A stretch of DNA of 64,000 bases from Serripes groenlandicus (GCA_031761405.1 JASEVX010000013.1:46570143-46634142); one strand, 5' to 3'; shown: positions 12,421-25,124, numbered from the stretch's first letter. Notes: generated by a model from the sequence alone, not told the origin. Numbers and translations are program-made.

Positions 12421-12895
12421 TAACTCTGCGTAATGCATCGACCCAGATCAGCCTGCGCAGTCCGCTCAGGCTAATCCGGGCCGACATATTCCGTCTCAGG
12501 GGGGGATAGAGGTATAGAGTAATGATTCCTGAAACAGAAAATCCACAGGAGGCGAAACGTGTCTCTCCGGATTAGCCTGTGCGGCATGCTTAGGCTGATC
12601 CGGGTCGATACTTTACGCAGAGTGAACAGTGTTGGTTTTCTCGTATGACGGCTCATATATATACACATCTGCGTAATGTATCGACCAGATCAGCCTGCGC
12701 TGTCCGCGCAGACTGATCCGGCCGACACATTCCGTCTAAAGGGGGATAGATAGAGTAGCGATTCCTGAAACAGAAAATCCACAGGAGGTGAAAAGTGTAT
12801 ATCCGGGTACGCCTGTGCGGCATGCTTAGGCTGATCCGGGTCGATACTTTACGCAGAGTGAACAATGTTGGTTTTCTCGTATGACGGCTCATACG
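12421..12895. mobile_element. Two adjacent MITE-B copies in PEBP intron 1
   Basis: A left-truncated copy ends at GACGGCTCAT near 12655, and a second runs to GACGGCTCAT near 12893. Both share TTCCTGAAACAGAAAATCCA and the GCATGCTTAGGCTGATCCGG block in the same orientation, so they look like a tandem pair. Confidence 0.75.
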
Positions 12896-13188
12896 TGATT
12901 TAATGTTTTCAAAATCGTCTTGTGCACAAGTATTCTCAGTAGGGGCAAAGGGATAACAAGGTCGGGTGTTATCTTTCTATATTATATCAGTGGCGAAACA
13001 AATTTCACATGAGGTATAGTTTATAAACCCCGATATTTCGCTGTTACATGTGTATGAATGATATCAGTATTGACTCTTTCCAGCCCTTAGCATAATCCTA
13101 TACAATAACCGTTGATGTTTTTTTACAGTTAATATGCATTTTAACGCTTTCCCATTTGAAGACACTTTCTGATAATAATACATTATAA

Positions 13189-13456
13189 TATGAGCCGTCC
13201 CGCGTGAAAACCAACATTATGGCCTTTCCGTAATGTATCGACCCAAATCAGCCTGCACAGTCCGCACAGACTGGTCCGGGCCGACACATTCCGTCTCAGG
13301 GGTATAGAGGTATAGAGTAATGATTTTTGAAACAGAAAATGCACAGAAGGCGAAACGTGTCTACCCGGGTCAGCCTGGGCGGCATGCTTAGTATGATCAG
13401 GGTCGATATTTTACGCAGAGTCCACACTGTTGGTTTTTCTCGCGGGACGGCTAATA
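13189..13456. mobile_element. MITE-B copy in PEBP intron 1
   Basis: Begins ATGAGCCGTCCCGCGTGAAA and ends CTCGCGGGACGGCTAATAT, with the family interior complete between. Confidence 0.8.
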
Positions 13457-13606
13457 TGTAGCTAGCGGACAAGGGAGTCCCTGACTGCGCGGATGCTGAA
13501 ACATGTCAGGATCTTTTCTTGTCGCAAAACCCCAAAAGGTCGGTTTTCGTTTGCCGTTACTCACGTTCATCTTATCACATATGACTCAAGGCATAGGGAA
13601 AGGTAC

Positions 13607-13831
13607 TTATTTATTTATTGAGGTTTTACGCAGCTTTCAATACTATTTTAGTTATATCAAGGCAACAGTTCACTTATTCATGATCCCTGGGTAAACAAAC
13701 CAGTACTAGGCTAGAAAATGTGCCTTACCCAAGGGCACTCCACCATGACCGTAGTGCTACGACTGGGGATCAAACCCGGGACACCCGGTTTCGAAATCCC
13801 CGACGCTAACCACTCGACCACAGCGGATTCC
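13607..13831 (-). mobile_element. SINE2 copy, 13-bp target duplication
   Basis: TAGGGAAAGGTAC is repeated at 13594-13606 and 13832-13844. Internal parts match 6144-6378, including a B box-like GGTTTGATCCCC on the minus strand. It lies in PEBP intron 1. Confidence 0.85.
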
Positions 13832-14361
13832 TAGGGAAAGGTACACACTGACTTGTGTGAACAGTGCATACCAGACTAGTCTGCACATCTACCCAGTCTG
13901 ATATACGATGTTCGCACATTACTTTATGCAAGGAAAACAAACCTGGTTTGGATCTTTTCTGGTCGCAAACTACGAGGGTCAGTTTTTGTGTGATGTGACT
14001 CAATAACATCTTATCACATATCGAGGGCTTCATGCAAAACGGTTGTTACTACATCTTATTCAAGGTGTAGTTACAACCGTTTCGCATGAAACCATCGATA
14101 TGATACCGTGCATGGGAAAAGATACTAGTTGGGTTTTGTGAACAATGTATATCCAGATCAGCATGTGCATAACGCTACACTGTTCACATATTACTAACAC
14201 AATCGTGTTAGATTGTCATGTCAACTTTTGTAGATTCTGATTACAGGGCGCAGACTTGCAGACTGAACCTACTCAGTTGACGAAATGTTTAACGCGGACA
14301 TATTGTCATGCACTTGCTCAATTATCATCGTGAATAAAATTTATAACTTATTTATACATAG

Positions 14362-14482
14362 GTCAGTTATGGTGAAGTTCGTTTATCGCCTGGCGACCCG
14401 CTGACCCCAACGCAGGTCCAAGGGTATCCGAAGATAAAATTCGACGCACCGGAAGGAGAAACATACACGCTCATCTTAAGTG
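14362..14482 (+). CDS. PEBP1: PEBP exon 2
   Basis: Acceptor ...TACATAG precedes VSYGEVRLSPGDPLTPTQVQ; the exon ends at TLILS plus one base (phase 1) before GTATAG. LTPTQV is a nearly invariant PEBP block, and the segment corresponds to the beta-strand region ahead of the ligand pocket. It encodes 40 codons plus one base, matching exon 2 of vertebrate PEBP1 in extent. Confidence 0.92.
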
Positions 14483-14679
14483 GTATAGATACACTTCATT
14501 TGTTTGTTTAGTATTATCATCTTTATTTGAAATCGTTGTTCAACCAGTTCTCGCACCTTTTGTGTGGAAACACCTCCCAATGCAGAACCCGCTCATCACG
14601 GGATTCGAACCCGGGACCGTTGGCACGAGAGGCTGACGCTCTTCCACTTCTTGTTTGTAAAACTTAACCTGATCTAGAC

Positions 14680-14965
14680 CTATCATAAGCTTAGTTGGTA
14701 TAAACTGGAGCTGTTAGTTCGAAACCTAGCTCGGCCGACATTTTTTCCAACGTTTGATAACAGTTAAAACGACAGGCATCATTTGTTTTCCGCCAATGGG
14801 CTTGTTAACACCCTATGTGGAAAAGCAGCCAGCTATTTGGTAAAACTGTTGTGTTGAGAACTGGTGTGAGAAAGCCAGGAAACACATTGGTAGGTGAACT
14901 GGCAGCCGTGATATGACTGGAAAATATGGAAAATGGCACTAAATATCAATCTATCATTTCATCGA
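14680..14965 (+). mobile_element. SINE1, decayed copy (PEBP intron 2)
   Basis: GTTAGTTCGAAACCTAGCTC resembles the B box and head end. CACCAATGGGC-like (CGCCAATGGGCTTGTTAAC), GGAAAAGCAGCCAGC and CTGGTGTGAGAAAGCCAGG body blocks follow, then the tail. Confidence 0.65.
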
Positions 14966-15254
14966 TCAATCAGACCTTTATTCAAATATGTGTTTCAATA
15001 ATTCGATTAAATATATTCGCCAGAATCACTATATATACAATATGCCCACGAAGTTTAAGAACAGAGATGTAAGTGAACATGTTCGTTGATCACGATTCAC
15101 CAATGGGCTCTAAACGAATCTAAACTAGAAGATACCACAGATTTGAATGGGGGAAAATTTTGATATTTGTTTTTTTGAAGTATTAGGGCGAAAAGGACAG
15201 GCAAAATATGGATAGGTGAATTGGTTTAAAGCAGTATTAAACTCAAATCACTAT

Positions 15255-15645
15255 AACAATTGGAGACATCGGTCAGTTATCTCCCTTTAATACTCTCTAC
15301 ATCTAGCTAGGTCCTATCATTTGGTTTCCTCTGTTTTTATCATTGGTTTCTTTGCACTGGATGGTGCACTTATAATTGCATTTTCTTGGCCAACTGTTAT
15401 AAGATTGATTAGTAATTCCACATTTGTTTTCTTTAAACACTGCTATGTAAATTTTCTCTTTTGAATCATCACTTTAATTAACACATTTATGATTAATGTG
15501 TACAGAGTAATTGCAATATCTCATTGAGAAATAGCGATAAAGACAAAGGATTCCAACTTAAAGGACCTACCAACTATTTGGTCTTCCTTGGTCTTTATCT
15601 GACAAGGGAGATAATATAATTATCACTAATGTCCCTCATTGACAC
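15255..15645. repeat. Interspersed repeat E, first orientation
   Basis: About 380 bases starting CAATTGGAGACATCGGTCAG and ending near TAATGTCCCTCATT. It matches 62521-62897 in the opposite orientation. Both ends contain TTATCTCCCTT in inverted orientation, suggesting a MITE. Confidence 0.75.
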
Positions 15646-15714
15646 GTAATGTGGAGCATGCTATAACTTATGAACACCATATGCTATAGTCTTGAAGTGT
15701 TATATAAGAGTTTA

Positions 15715-16667
15715 CAAGACGAATTTTGATGCTAAGCATCAAAGACGCCGCGCATGATATTGAAGCATGACTTAAAGGAAGCAGATGCAGTTCAATACAT
15801 TTAAATAACCTGTGCAAACGGACAGGATGTAAATATTTTGAACAAGAAATCCAAGATGTTCCTTTATTGCTCACCTGGATACCATAGTCTATAGTAAAAT
15901 GTTATCAAGAGCAAAAATAGTCCATTTTGACGTAGGGATTATACACTTTATATGCTACGATCTATGTGATATTCAGCATGTAAAGTTTAGTCGTGAAATG
16001 ACAAGTTAAGTCTTCAAACCATTTGGTTTACCGTTTGGAAGGAGAGAGGGAAGTCTATTCTCATTCAAGTTGAGCAAATGTATGATAACAAAAAACCAGA
16101 GTATATAAAAAAAAAAAATACAAATAATTCTAACAAGTTTAAAGATATTTAATATCAAAATTAAGCATTTATGAAATTAAAAGAAAAAGTTCTCACGTAT
16201 ATTCAACATATAGCAAGAATACATTGGTCTGAATGAACAACTGTATGGGGAGGAACGTTTTAAGTTTAATAATACAACAGAAATAAATAGGAAAAAATAT
16301 CACCCGAATCTTTTTTCTGAGCTCTTCAGAGCAGTAAACCAAACAATTAAAATAGCGTAGCCTAATGAACTCCGTAAATCAACTCATAAAAATAGCTTAG
16401 CCTAGTTAGTTGGGGAACAGTTATTAAAAACAATTTAAATGTGTCTAAAGTTTTGTAACAACGGTAAAAGATGTACATATTTTGTATCTTGTTGTTTCTT
16501 AAATCAGTTAATACAATTTATTCAATCATAAAGGCTGTTTTTTTCAAACATATTAAGCAGTTTTTCTATACAATAATATTTGTTGATTGCTCCCTTTTCG
16601 ATTACGTCACCCCATGGTACAAACTGAAAACCTATCCCATACTGACGCCGCGCTTCCACGCGGCGTC
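15715..16667. mobile_element. Hairpin-ended element G, long copy (PEBP intron 2)
   Basis: The left end is CAAGACGAA followed by a palindrome TTTGATGCTAAGCATCAAA. The right end is a perfect 10-bp stem, TGACGCCGCG and CGCGGCGTCA (16643-16668), around the loop CTTCCA. GACGCCGCGC also occurs just inside the left hairpin. The interior is AT-rich with no clear coding potential and is much longer than in the short copy. Class unknown; no target duplication is evident here. Confidence 0.6.
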
Positions 16668-17070
16668 AATAATATAAATAAGCTGACACGAATGTTTGCT
16701 TCTCTTCGCAAATGTACTTTCATAATAGCCACATTTAACCCTTCTTTTCTACGTACAAAAAATACGCTGCAGACGAATTTAAGGACATTCAGTCAAATGT
16801 TTGATAAATCTCTATAAATGAAAGGTTAATTACCACAATGTTATCAAGAAGTTGTCAAAGCAAAACGTTGAATGTGGGGAAGGTTTAATCAGACAAAAGG
16901 TGTTCTGCTGCATAGCCTATACATATACTGCTGAGTTGATCTTCCGAACAGTTGAATTAAAACGTTATTGTGATTATTTCCCTTAGTTCTCTCTCTGAAT
17001 CGACACCAGACTGGGTCACTGTTTGTTGAGAAATTTACTTCTGTCAGTGATAATTGGAGGTCTGAAACAT

Positions 17071-17213
17071 ATGAGGTATAGAGTCATGATTCATTAAACA
17101 GAAAATCCATAGGAGGCGAAACTGTCCGGGTTAGCCTGCGCGGCATGTTTAGGCTGATCCAGGTCGACACTTTACGCAGAGTCCACGATGTTGGTTTTCT
17201 CGCGGACGGCTCA
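17071..17213. mobile_element. Half MITE-B abutting the PEBP exon 3 acceptor
   Basis: The right half begins at GAGGTATAGAGTCATGATTC and ends at GCGGACGGCTCA. The exon 3 acceptor AG is at 17234-17235, about 22 bases beyond. The left half is missing. Confidence 0.75.
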
Positions 17214-17235
17214 ATTTGTAACGTTTCATTCATAG

Positions 17236-17373
17236 ATCCTGATGCACCATCGAGGGCTGATCCATCATTCAAAGAGTTCCTTCATTGGTTGGTTGTAAAT
17301 ATATCGGGAAATGACGTCACGTCCGGTGAGGAAAAGGCGCAATACATTGGATCCGGTGCACCAAAGGGAACTG
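17236..17373 (+). CDS. PEBP1: PEBP exon 3 (DPDAPSR pocket motif)
   Basis: After the acceptor CATTCATAG the exon completes Asp and continues PDAPSRADPSFKEFLHWLVV, then the NxxGND block and YIGSGAPKGTG, ending at phase 1 before GTAAGA. DPDAPSR and the HW..VN element form the conserved anion-binding site. A MITE-B fragment ends only about 24 bases upstream of the acceptor, so part of the 3' splice region sits beside transposon-derived sequence. Confidence 0.95.
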
Positions 17374-17444
17374 GTAAGATTACAGTGTTTCATAAACATA
17401 CATTCGATACGTAGGAAACCGCCATTTTGGTTCTTGCTGTACAA

Positions 17445-17673
17445 TTAACCCTTTCCCTCATACGACAATTCTGCAGCAGAAGACTTAGAACATATTTTGT
17501 CAAAAATAGAAAACCTCTAAAACGGAATGGATAACCAATGACTCAAAGTGGAAAACATTGTATCAAAAGGAGAAATTGCTCGTTTTGAGCAATTTTTTCT
17601 TTTGTCACTATGTTTTCGAAAAGCCGTCTGCTGCAGAGGCGTCAAAAAGCGTCTTTATGAAGGAAAGGGTTAA
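17445..17673. mobile_element. MITE-A, full copy in PEBP intron 3
   Basis: TTAA at 17445-17448 and 17670-17673, with family ends and central hairpin. It starts about 70 bases after the exon 3 donor. Confidence 0.85.
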
Positions 17674-18052
17674 TATAAATTAAAGGGGATCGGTGAGTTG
17701 TGTCTGCACTTTCGTATTTTCAGAAGTACGTCCCATTCTTGATTGAATGCCGGACAGGATTAATGTTATATGCAAATATAATTTAAAATTGTTTGAAACT
17801 CTTTCCCATATACTTCAAGCCTGCAACAGACGACGTATCTAGGCACAAACATAAAACATCTCTTTAAATGATCATATGCTATATATATAATTTTTGAATA
17901 ATGCTGAAACAATGTTGCAAAATGTGACATTACTCATTATACTCAGTTACCACATTGTTTTCAAAACTCGTGTGTTGCAGAGGCGTCAGAAAGCGGCTAT
18001 ATGTGGGAAAGTTGTTCAAGCGTTTACAAAATCTATAGTTTCTTCTTCACGC

Positions 18053-18057
<5 letters not shown>

Positions 18058-18105
<48 letters not shown>
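18058..18105. repeat. Poly-G tract (48 G) in PEBP intron 3
   Basis: Uninterrupted G run on the coding (sense) strand of PEBP, 0.66 kb before exon 4. It would form a G-rich stretch in the pre-mRNA. Confidence 0.95.
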
Positions 18106-18107
<2 letters not shown>

Positions 18108-18764
18108 GTCGGCTGAGAATACTGCATGAAAGCGATTTCAATTTCATTGTTGCTTTTTTTTTTTTTTTTCATATTTTCTATTTTATTTTTGTTTCTTGTA
18201 TGACTATATGTTGTTTATATATTCGACTCATCTTACCGTACCGCAACCTGCTCTAAGGGGAGGGCCGTCACTAATGTTGGTAAAACTTGTGGCCCAACCC
18301 TTTTGTCTTTGATCTCAATATAACTATTAATTAATTAATTAATTTGCATGCATTCCAATTTTACTTGTAAGCTGCTTATATGTACACATAATCTGTGCAA
18401 TGTATTATAAACATGTATTGATATCTTCTGTAATAAAATAGTATTAAACTAAAGTATCTTCTTCAAAGTTTAAATTTCTGTTATTATCTTGATTGAAAAC
18501 AAACTGCTCGATATATCATTAATATTTATTTATCAAATCAATTCAAAACAATTTTTTTAAATAGTTAAATGTTTAAAACACGCAAAACCACAAAAATTAA
18601 AAATTAAATATCAAATGATACAAAAATAAACCGTTTGAGTTCTCAGCCGAAGGAACTCGTCCAACACAACATTTTCCCATACAGATGCAATAACCTATAA
18701 CATGTCACATGTCACATGTCACTATAAAATGTCACACGGTACAATAAATGCTTTTGTTTTGCAG

Positions 18765-18851
18765 GTTTGCATCGCTATGTATTCCAGCTATACAAGCAAC
18801 CGAAAGGAAAGATAGAGTTGGCCGATTTCGCCTATATCAGTAATACATCAG
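18765..18851 (+). CDS. PEBP1: PEBP exon 4 (GLHRY motif)
   Basis: Acceptor TTTTGCAG is followed by GLHRYVFQLYKQPKGKIE and ADFAYISNTS, ending one base into the next codon before GTATCA. GxHRY is the second PEBP signature. It opens the 42-kb intron that holds the SLC5A copies. Confidence 0.93.
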
Positions 18852-18939
18852 GTATCAGCATACACTTTTCCAGCATAAAACAAAAACATGCCTAGGACAA
18901 CTTTGAAAACGTCTAGTAAAAAACACGAAATTTATCTCT

Positions 18940-19170
18940 TTAACATTTTCCCAACTGCATACGCATTTTGACGCAATAGCAGCAGACGACTTTTGAAAAC
19001 ATTCTGGCCAATGTTGAAATTGCTCATGATGAGCAATTTCACATTTGGCCACAATGTTTTCAACTTTATTTAACAATTAAGCTATTTTTTATGGAGATTT
19101 TTCAGGTTTGTGTCACACTAGGTTTTCAAAGTCGTCTGCTGCAGAATTGTTGTATGTGGGAAAGGGTTAA
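18940..19170. mobile_element. MITE-A, older full copy in PEBP intron 4
   Basis: TTAA at 18940-18943 and 19167-19170. The left end is CATTTTCCCAACTGCATACG, the centre is GAAATTGCTCATGATGAGCAA and the right end is GTATGTGGGAAAGGG. It begins about 90 bases after the exon 4 donor. Confidence 0.8.
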
Positions 19171-19459
19171 CCGGTATTCCGTTAGGGTCCGTTATCATCA
19201 TTTAAAAGTATTTTACTAAATATCGGTTAGCTCTTCCGAACATGCATCAACTCGGCAGTAGAATACTTTGCGAACATCTAGGAAGAAGTTATGGGAATTA
19301 GCAAGTATAAGATTTGATTTGAAAACATTGTGGAAATTGAAAGTTATCTGCTGCATAAACGTCTACCCAGGGAGCATGAATAGGTGAAGTGTCGCCGTGA
19401 TATAACTGAAATACCATTGAAACGGTATTGAAGCCCAATATAATATACTACAGTCAAAC

Positions 19460-19659
19460 NNNNNNNNNNNNNNNNNNNNNNNNNNNNNNNNNNNNNNNNN
19501 NNNNNNNNNNNNNNNNNNNNNNNNNNNNNNNNNNNNNNNNNNNNNNNNNNNNNNNNNNNNNNNNNNNNNNNNNNNNNNNNNNNNNNNNNNNNNNNNNNNN
19601 NNNNNNNNNNNNNNNNNNNNNNNNNNNNNNNNNNNNNNNNNNNNNNNNNNNNNNNNNNN
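19460..19659. other. Assembly gap (200 N)
   Basis: Exactly 200 undetermined bases in PEBP intron 4. The left flank (19370-19459) is almost identical to 32965-33058. The right flank is the start of a GA/CACA simple repeat. Confidence 0.99.
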
Positions 19660-19978
<319 letters not shown>

Positions 19979-20179
19979 ATATCTGATGACGTTGACAGAG
20001 TTCTGCACTTAGAGGACCAACAAGACGGAAACCGTTAAGAAGGAAAGCGTTAATAAATTTCACAGCTTGCTCCTCTGTAGGCCTTATTATGAGCCTCACA
20101 GGTAAAACCTATGTCATCCCAACAGTCTGTTTAAAACTTTTTAATGAAATTTGTTCCATACTGCCACTCAGTCAGAGGT

Positions 20180-20590
20180 CTTTCAGATTATTCTATCTGA
20201 GCGAAGACAGCGTCTATTTTGTCTATGTATAGCATCTTTAGGAAGACATATAAAACACCGACTCAGTGTTTTCCATCTGAGCGAGGACAGTGTCTTTTGT
20301 GTCTATGTATAGCATCTATATGAAGACAAATCAAACACACACTTATAGTTTTCCATCTGAGCAAGGGCAGGGTTTGTTTTGTCTATAAGCGAGGATAGTG
20401 TATATTTTGTCTATGAGCGAGGACAGTGTCTATGTTGTCTATGTTTAGCATCTTTAGGAAGACAAATAAAACACACTCTCATAGTTTTCCATCTGAGCGA
20501 GGAGTTTGTATATTTTGTATATGTATGGCATTTCTGGGAAGATATATAAATCACAATCAGGAGTTTTTCCATCTGAGTAAGGACAACTGC
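20180..20590 (+). repeat. Short minisatellite, about 80-95 bp units
   Basis: TTTTCCATCTGAGCGAGGAC-type starts recur near 20189, 20268, 20352, 20485 and 20563, each followed by GTCTATGTATAGCATCT and GAAGACA. Partial 35-bp units lie in between. Confidence 0.75.
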
Positions 20591-21937
20591 TTAATACGAT
20601 AAATGCGTTTGTAAGTTGTAAGCTTAACATATTGACTGGAGGACAAATAAGTATATGTATCTAACCTTGGTTTAAATAATATTTTATTCAGTCGTATTTA
20701 CATATATACATAAAAATAAATATCATATTGACTTTAAAAAGGATTGTGGAGAAAGCATTAAGCTTATATAGGCTTTGATCAGATGGTGTGAGGCAATGTT
20801 ATGTGTTTTGGATTAACTTTTTCTTACCTGCAGACGATATTTGACACATATGTATCAAACGACTTTCGGAAGCATTGTGTCGCATTTGCAACAATGTTTT
20901 CAGCTCTATGTAGTAAATATATTTTTATTTACATAGGTTTCCCATTTTGCGATTCAAAGTCGTCTCCTGCAAAGGAAGGGGGGTAACCATTGCAGATACA
21001 TGTGGGGGAAACCTTGATACTGATCAGTGAATGGATTTCCAATCGCCATATGGAATGGAGTTAGCTCAAGTAGATCCTGGATTCAACCTTAAAACCTAAA
21101 ACCTCTTGTTTTGAGGAAAATTACATACCTCGGATCTGGAGCGCTGCCGCTGTGACAGACAGCATCCTTTAAATATTCAACTTATACCAACATACAAGAA
21201 ATCTACGACAGATGACGTCGAAAATATCTGGCTTACAATACGGTAAACCTCCAGCAAAGATATTTTAATTATTGAATAGAGTTTAAAACATTGTGACAAA
21301 AATGTTCAGTTTCAGCGGTTTCTCCATTTGACACAAAACTTTTAAAAATCGTCTGCTGCAAAGACGCCAGAAAACGTTTGTATGTGAGAAAGAGTAAATT
21401 AAATGCAGAAAGGCGTCCCAAGAACCAGTGGTTGGTGACACGATTTCACACACATATTATAATACAATGTATTTTCGTTTAGCAGCTTTCATATCATTCG
21501 TAAATACACCTTAACCTAAAACCTGTACGTAGTAGCTGCTTAACGAGAAAACAGCCGTAGGATATATTTTAGGCATCTGCAGCAGACGACATTTGAAACA
21601 GGTATACAAAAGAGGAATATTTTACATAATCTAGACTAGGCAAAGGACCCGAGAGAGATTCATATCAGCGTATTAATGTTCACCACTCTGTAAGCACCAA
21701 ATTATTTAATGTTCAATATCAATGGACGATAGCATTTTTCATGTATCAAATGTTTACACTATTTTCATAGCTAAAGTTTAAGAAAACGGACTCTGGAAAT
21801 GTTGAGTTAATTACGTTCTCCGTATATTAGTTCACGGATTTTAATGTAAAGTAACTTAATACACACCTTAGGCAAAACTGAATGTAATTATATGGATGTA
21901 TTGAAGACGTGTTTTATACAGACGTGAAACCGTCGTT

Positions 21938-22075
21938 TTATTGGGTTTATATGCCGTTTTCAACATTATTCCAGTTATATCGCGGCAACAGTACTAGGCT
22001 AGGAAATGTGCCGTGCACACAGGCACTCCAACGCTCCCCAACACTTAACCTGTCGACCACAGCGGATTCCTTATA
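21938..22075 (-). mobile_element. SINE2, internally deleted copy
   Basis: TTGGGTTTATATGCCGTTTT, then CAGTACTAGGCTAGG and ACCACAGCGGATTCC. The middle section is missing. Confidence 0.6.
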
Positions 22076-24414
22076 AACATATTAGGCAAGACTGAATGTT
22101 ATTATCTAGACGCATTGAACACTGTTTGTATACAGATGTGAAACCATCCTGGATTAAGGAGAACTTGTTCATCTAGAGAAATATCTCGTGTTTTCCCCTG
22201 CACAGGTTTTATAATACCGCCTACTGTAGACACGTCAATTGTCGACTATATAAAGGCAAGGGTTAACCCTTTCTCATACACACACGCTCTATGATGCCTC
22301 AGCAGCACAATACTTATTTTGAAAACATTGTGGCAAAAAGATAAATTGCTCTTATATGGCTCTAGCTTTCTTAAATGCAGACGTTGTTCAGGTATATCTG
22401 TGGGAACAAAAAGAAATTAAACATAATCATGTCCAGGAAACGGATCCGAGAGTGACACATACCAGCATTCTAAGGAAATGACCATTACTAGAACATTATC
22501 ACGGCTTTAAACCTTTTCCACATACAAACAATTTATGACGCCTTTGCAGCAGACGACAATTGAAAACAATGTGACAAAAGATGAAATTGCTCAAAACGAG
22601 CAAGTTCTCCTTTTCCCACAATGTTTCAACTTCGATTAGGTAACATTTACAGACATTTTTCACACTCGTCTGCTGTAGACACGTCAGTTATGGACAGTAT
22701 AATGGAAATGGACAAATAGCACCTGCCTGCCATCCTGTTACCCGATCTCTTTGTAATTTCATCTATGTAATACGGCCGAGTTTTCACGGAGTTAAACATA
22801 CATGCGCCGTGTCTAGCGATGTTGGCTCTTAGTGCACAGTCTCGCCAGTGACTTCACTTTTGGCCAAAATGTTATATAGATATACAACCTTTCCCACATA
22901 CAACAAACCGAAGACTTTGTAAAACATGTGGTGAACAAATTGGAAAGTCTCTTTCTATAACTGTTAGTTTTAGAATACAGTTGATATCATTGTGGCAAAT
23001 AGTAATTTTTCTTTTTGTCAAAACGTTTTCAAAAGTCGTTTGCTGCAGAGGCTTCAAATTATGCCAAAGATTTAATTAATATTACATTTGATAAAACCCA
23101 CTAGCTGTACGCCAATGTGATCTAAAAGGATTCCACGTCGGAATGTCAATAAGGCCCAAAGTCGCCTGACGCGGTTCATAATACAGTAGAAATAGATTGC
23201 GTGTGCCTAGGCACAAGCAAATCTGTTATCAATTATAATTATGACTGTGACTTTCGGTAATTTCGATAATCAGGATCAGCCTTAGAAACGTCTTATAAAG
23301 TTAGCGCCAAGCTCGTCGATTGTCTGATTCGTACGTAATCTGTCTGATCGAACTGTGCGTCTACAATGGCTGATCTGAACCATTGTTGAGGATTGATGTG
23401 GTTTCGTCAGGAGGGTCTGTCGGAGTATTTTTACGTTGGTGCGCATTATATGCACCCAGAGACATGTGTTTATATTTCTCTAATGCACCCTAACATAATG
23501 TTGCGTATTAAATTTTAGCTTCATCATTATTCTTATTAACATGAGAATGACACTGAAATATGAACGGTTTGATCATACCGTGCGCCTTTGTTGAGTACTG
23601 AGGTTTTTTCGCTGGGTTGGCTTTAGGTGCGTATAACACCTATATCATTATTCTTATTAGCTGCATTTTTTCCCCCGTAGAAACCGTTTTTTTAAGGTAG
23701 GTTCATTGAAACGAAATATAGTTGTTTTCGAAACATGAGAATTACAAATGTGAAATGACATGCATAGATATTCTTTTTTAAAAGCAAGTTTTCTCTTTAT
23801 ACGGTATGCATTTGTTTCTATGTTAATATGTACGTACTTCTCGTCTTACTTATTACATAGGGCTGATTTGACCTTAAGCGTGTCTACAGCAGACGACTTT
23901 TTAAGTTCGGGAAACATTTGGAAGGTGGGCGAGAGAAGCTATTGCTTGGTTTGAACATTTCATCTATTTGCCAAAGTGTTTTCTCCAAACGTATGAAACG
24001 TATTTCTTTTCGACGACATTCCATCTAATGTATCATTAAGATGTGTCAGACGTTTAAAACGTTTGTAAAGTCAGAATGAAAAGGAAAAACATCATCATAC
24101 TAAATTCGAACAAGTCAGCATACTGGAAACCGAATTATTTTGTATTAACAAAATAATCATTTCGTTTAAACGAAATAAAAATTCGATACTTTTTTTTAAT
24201 ATGCAAATTAGCTGTCTTATTTCGTGTTTACACAAACGTTTATGCAGCAGACGAACCACATACAACTAAATGGGCTAAAGTTCTAGTAGTTTGAAAATGA
24301 CATATGTGCATATTATTCTGAAAGCTTTCCCTCAAACATTGTCCATGATGAAGACACTCTATGCAGCTGACGACTGACAGACAGACATACAGCTGACGAC
24401 ATACAGCTGACGAC

Positions 24415-24785
<371 letters not shown>

Positions 24786-24960
24786 CTACATACAGATAGA
24801 CATACATTCATATAGGCATAAATTCAGAGACACATGAATAAATGCAGATATACATACATAGGGATAGCCACCCAAACTGATAGAGACACGATGATAGACA
24901 TACATGATGATAAGCATACATAGACAGATAGACATAAAAATACGTATAGACTTACATAGA

Positions 24961-25124
24961 CACTTTTCGACTCCTGTGGATTTTCTGTTTCAGGAATCAT
25001 TACTCTATACCTCCATCCTCATGAGACGGAATGTGTCAGCCCAGATCCGTCTGGACTGCGCAGGCTGATCTGGTTCGATACATTACGCAGAGGCCATAAT
25101 GTTGGCTTTTCGCGGGACGGCTCA
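24961..25124. mobile_element. MITE-B, left-truncated, left edge of duplication A
   Basis: Starts inside the element at CACTTTTCGACTCCTGTGG, directly after a TACATAGA-type simple repeat, and ends CGCGGGACGGCTCA. It is the counterpart of 51219-51385. Confidence 0.75.

Larger units (their letters stand above)
19980..24410. other. Intron 4 segment with decayed MITE-A pieces
   Basis: Besides the minisatellite at 20180-20590, MITE-A remains occur near 20800-20970, 21180-21395, 21575-21600, 22255-22360, 22505-22690, 22885-23070 and 23875-23900, recognised by GCAGCAGACGAC and TGCTGCA ends. 23070-23760 shows nothing recognisable. Confidence 0.6.

Noticed and set aside
12471..12892. Similar ORFs with ISLSMPHRL-type peptides at many places
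   Set aside because: They are translations of MITE-B interiors and recur with every copy.
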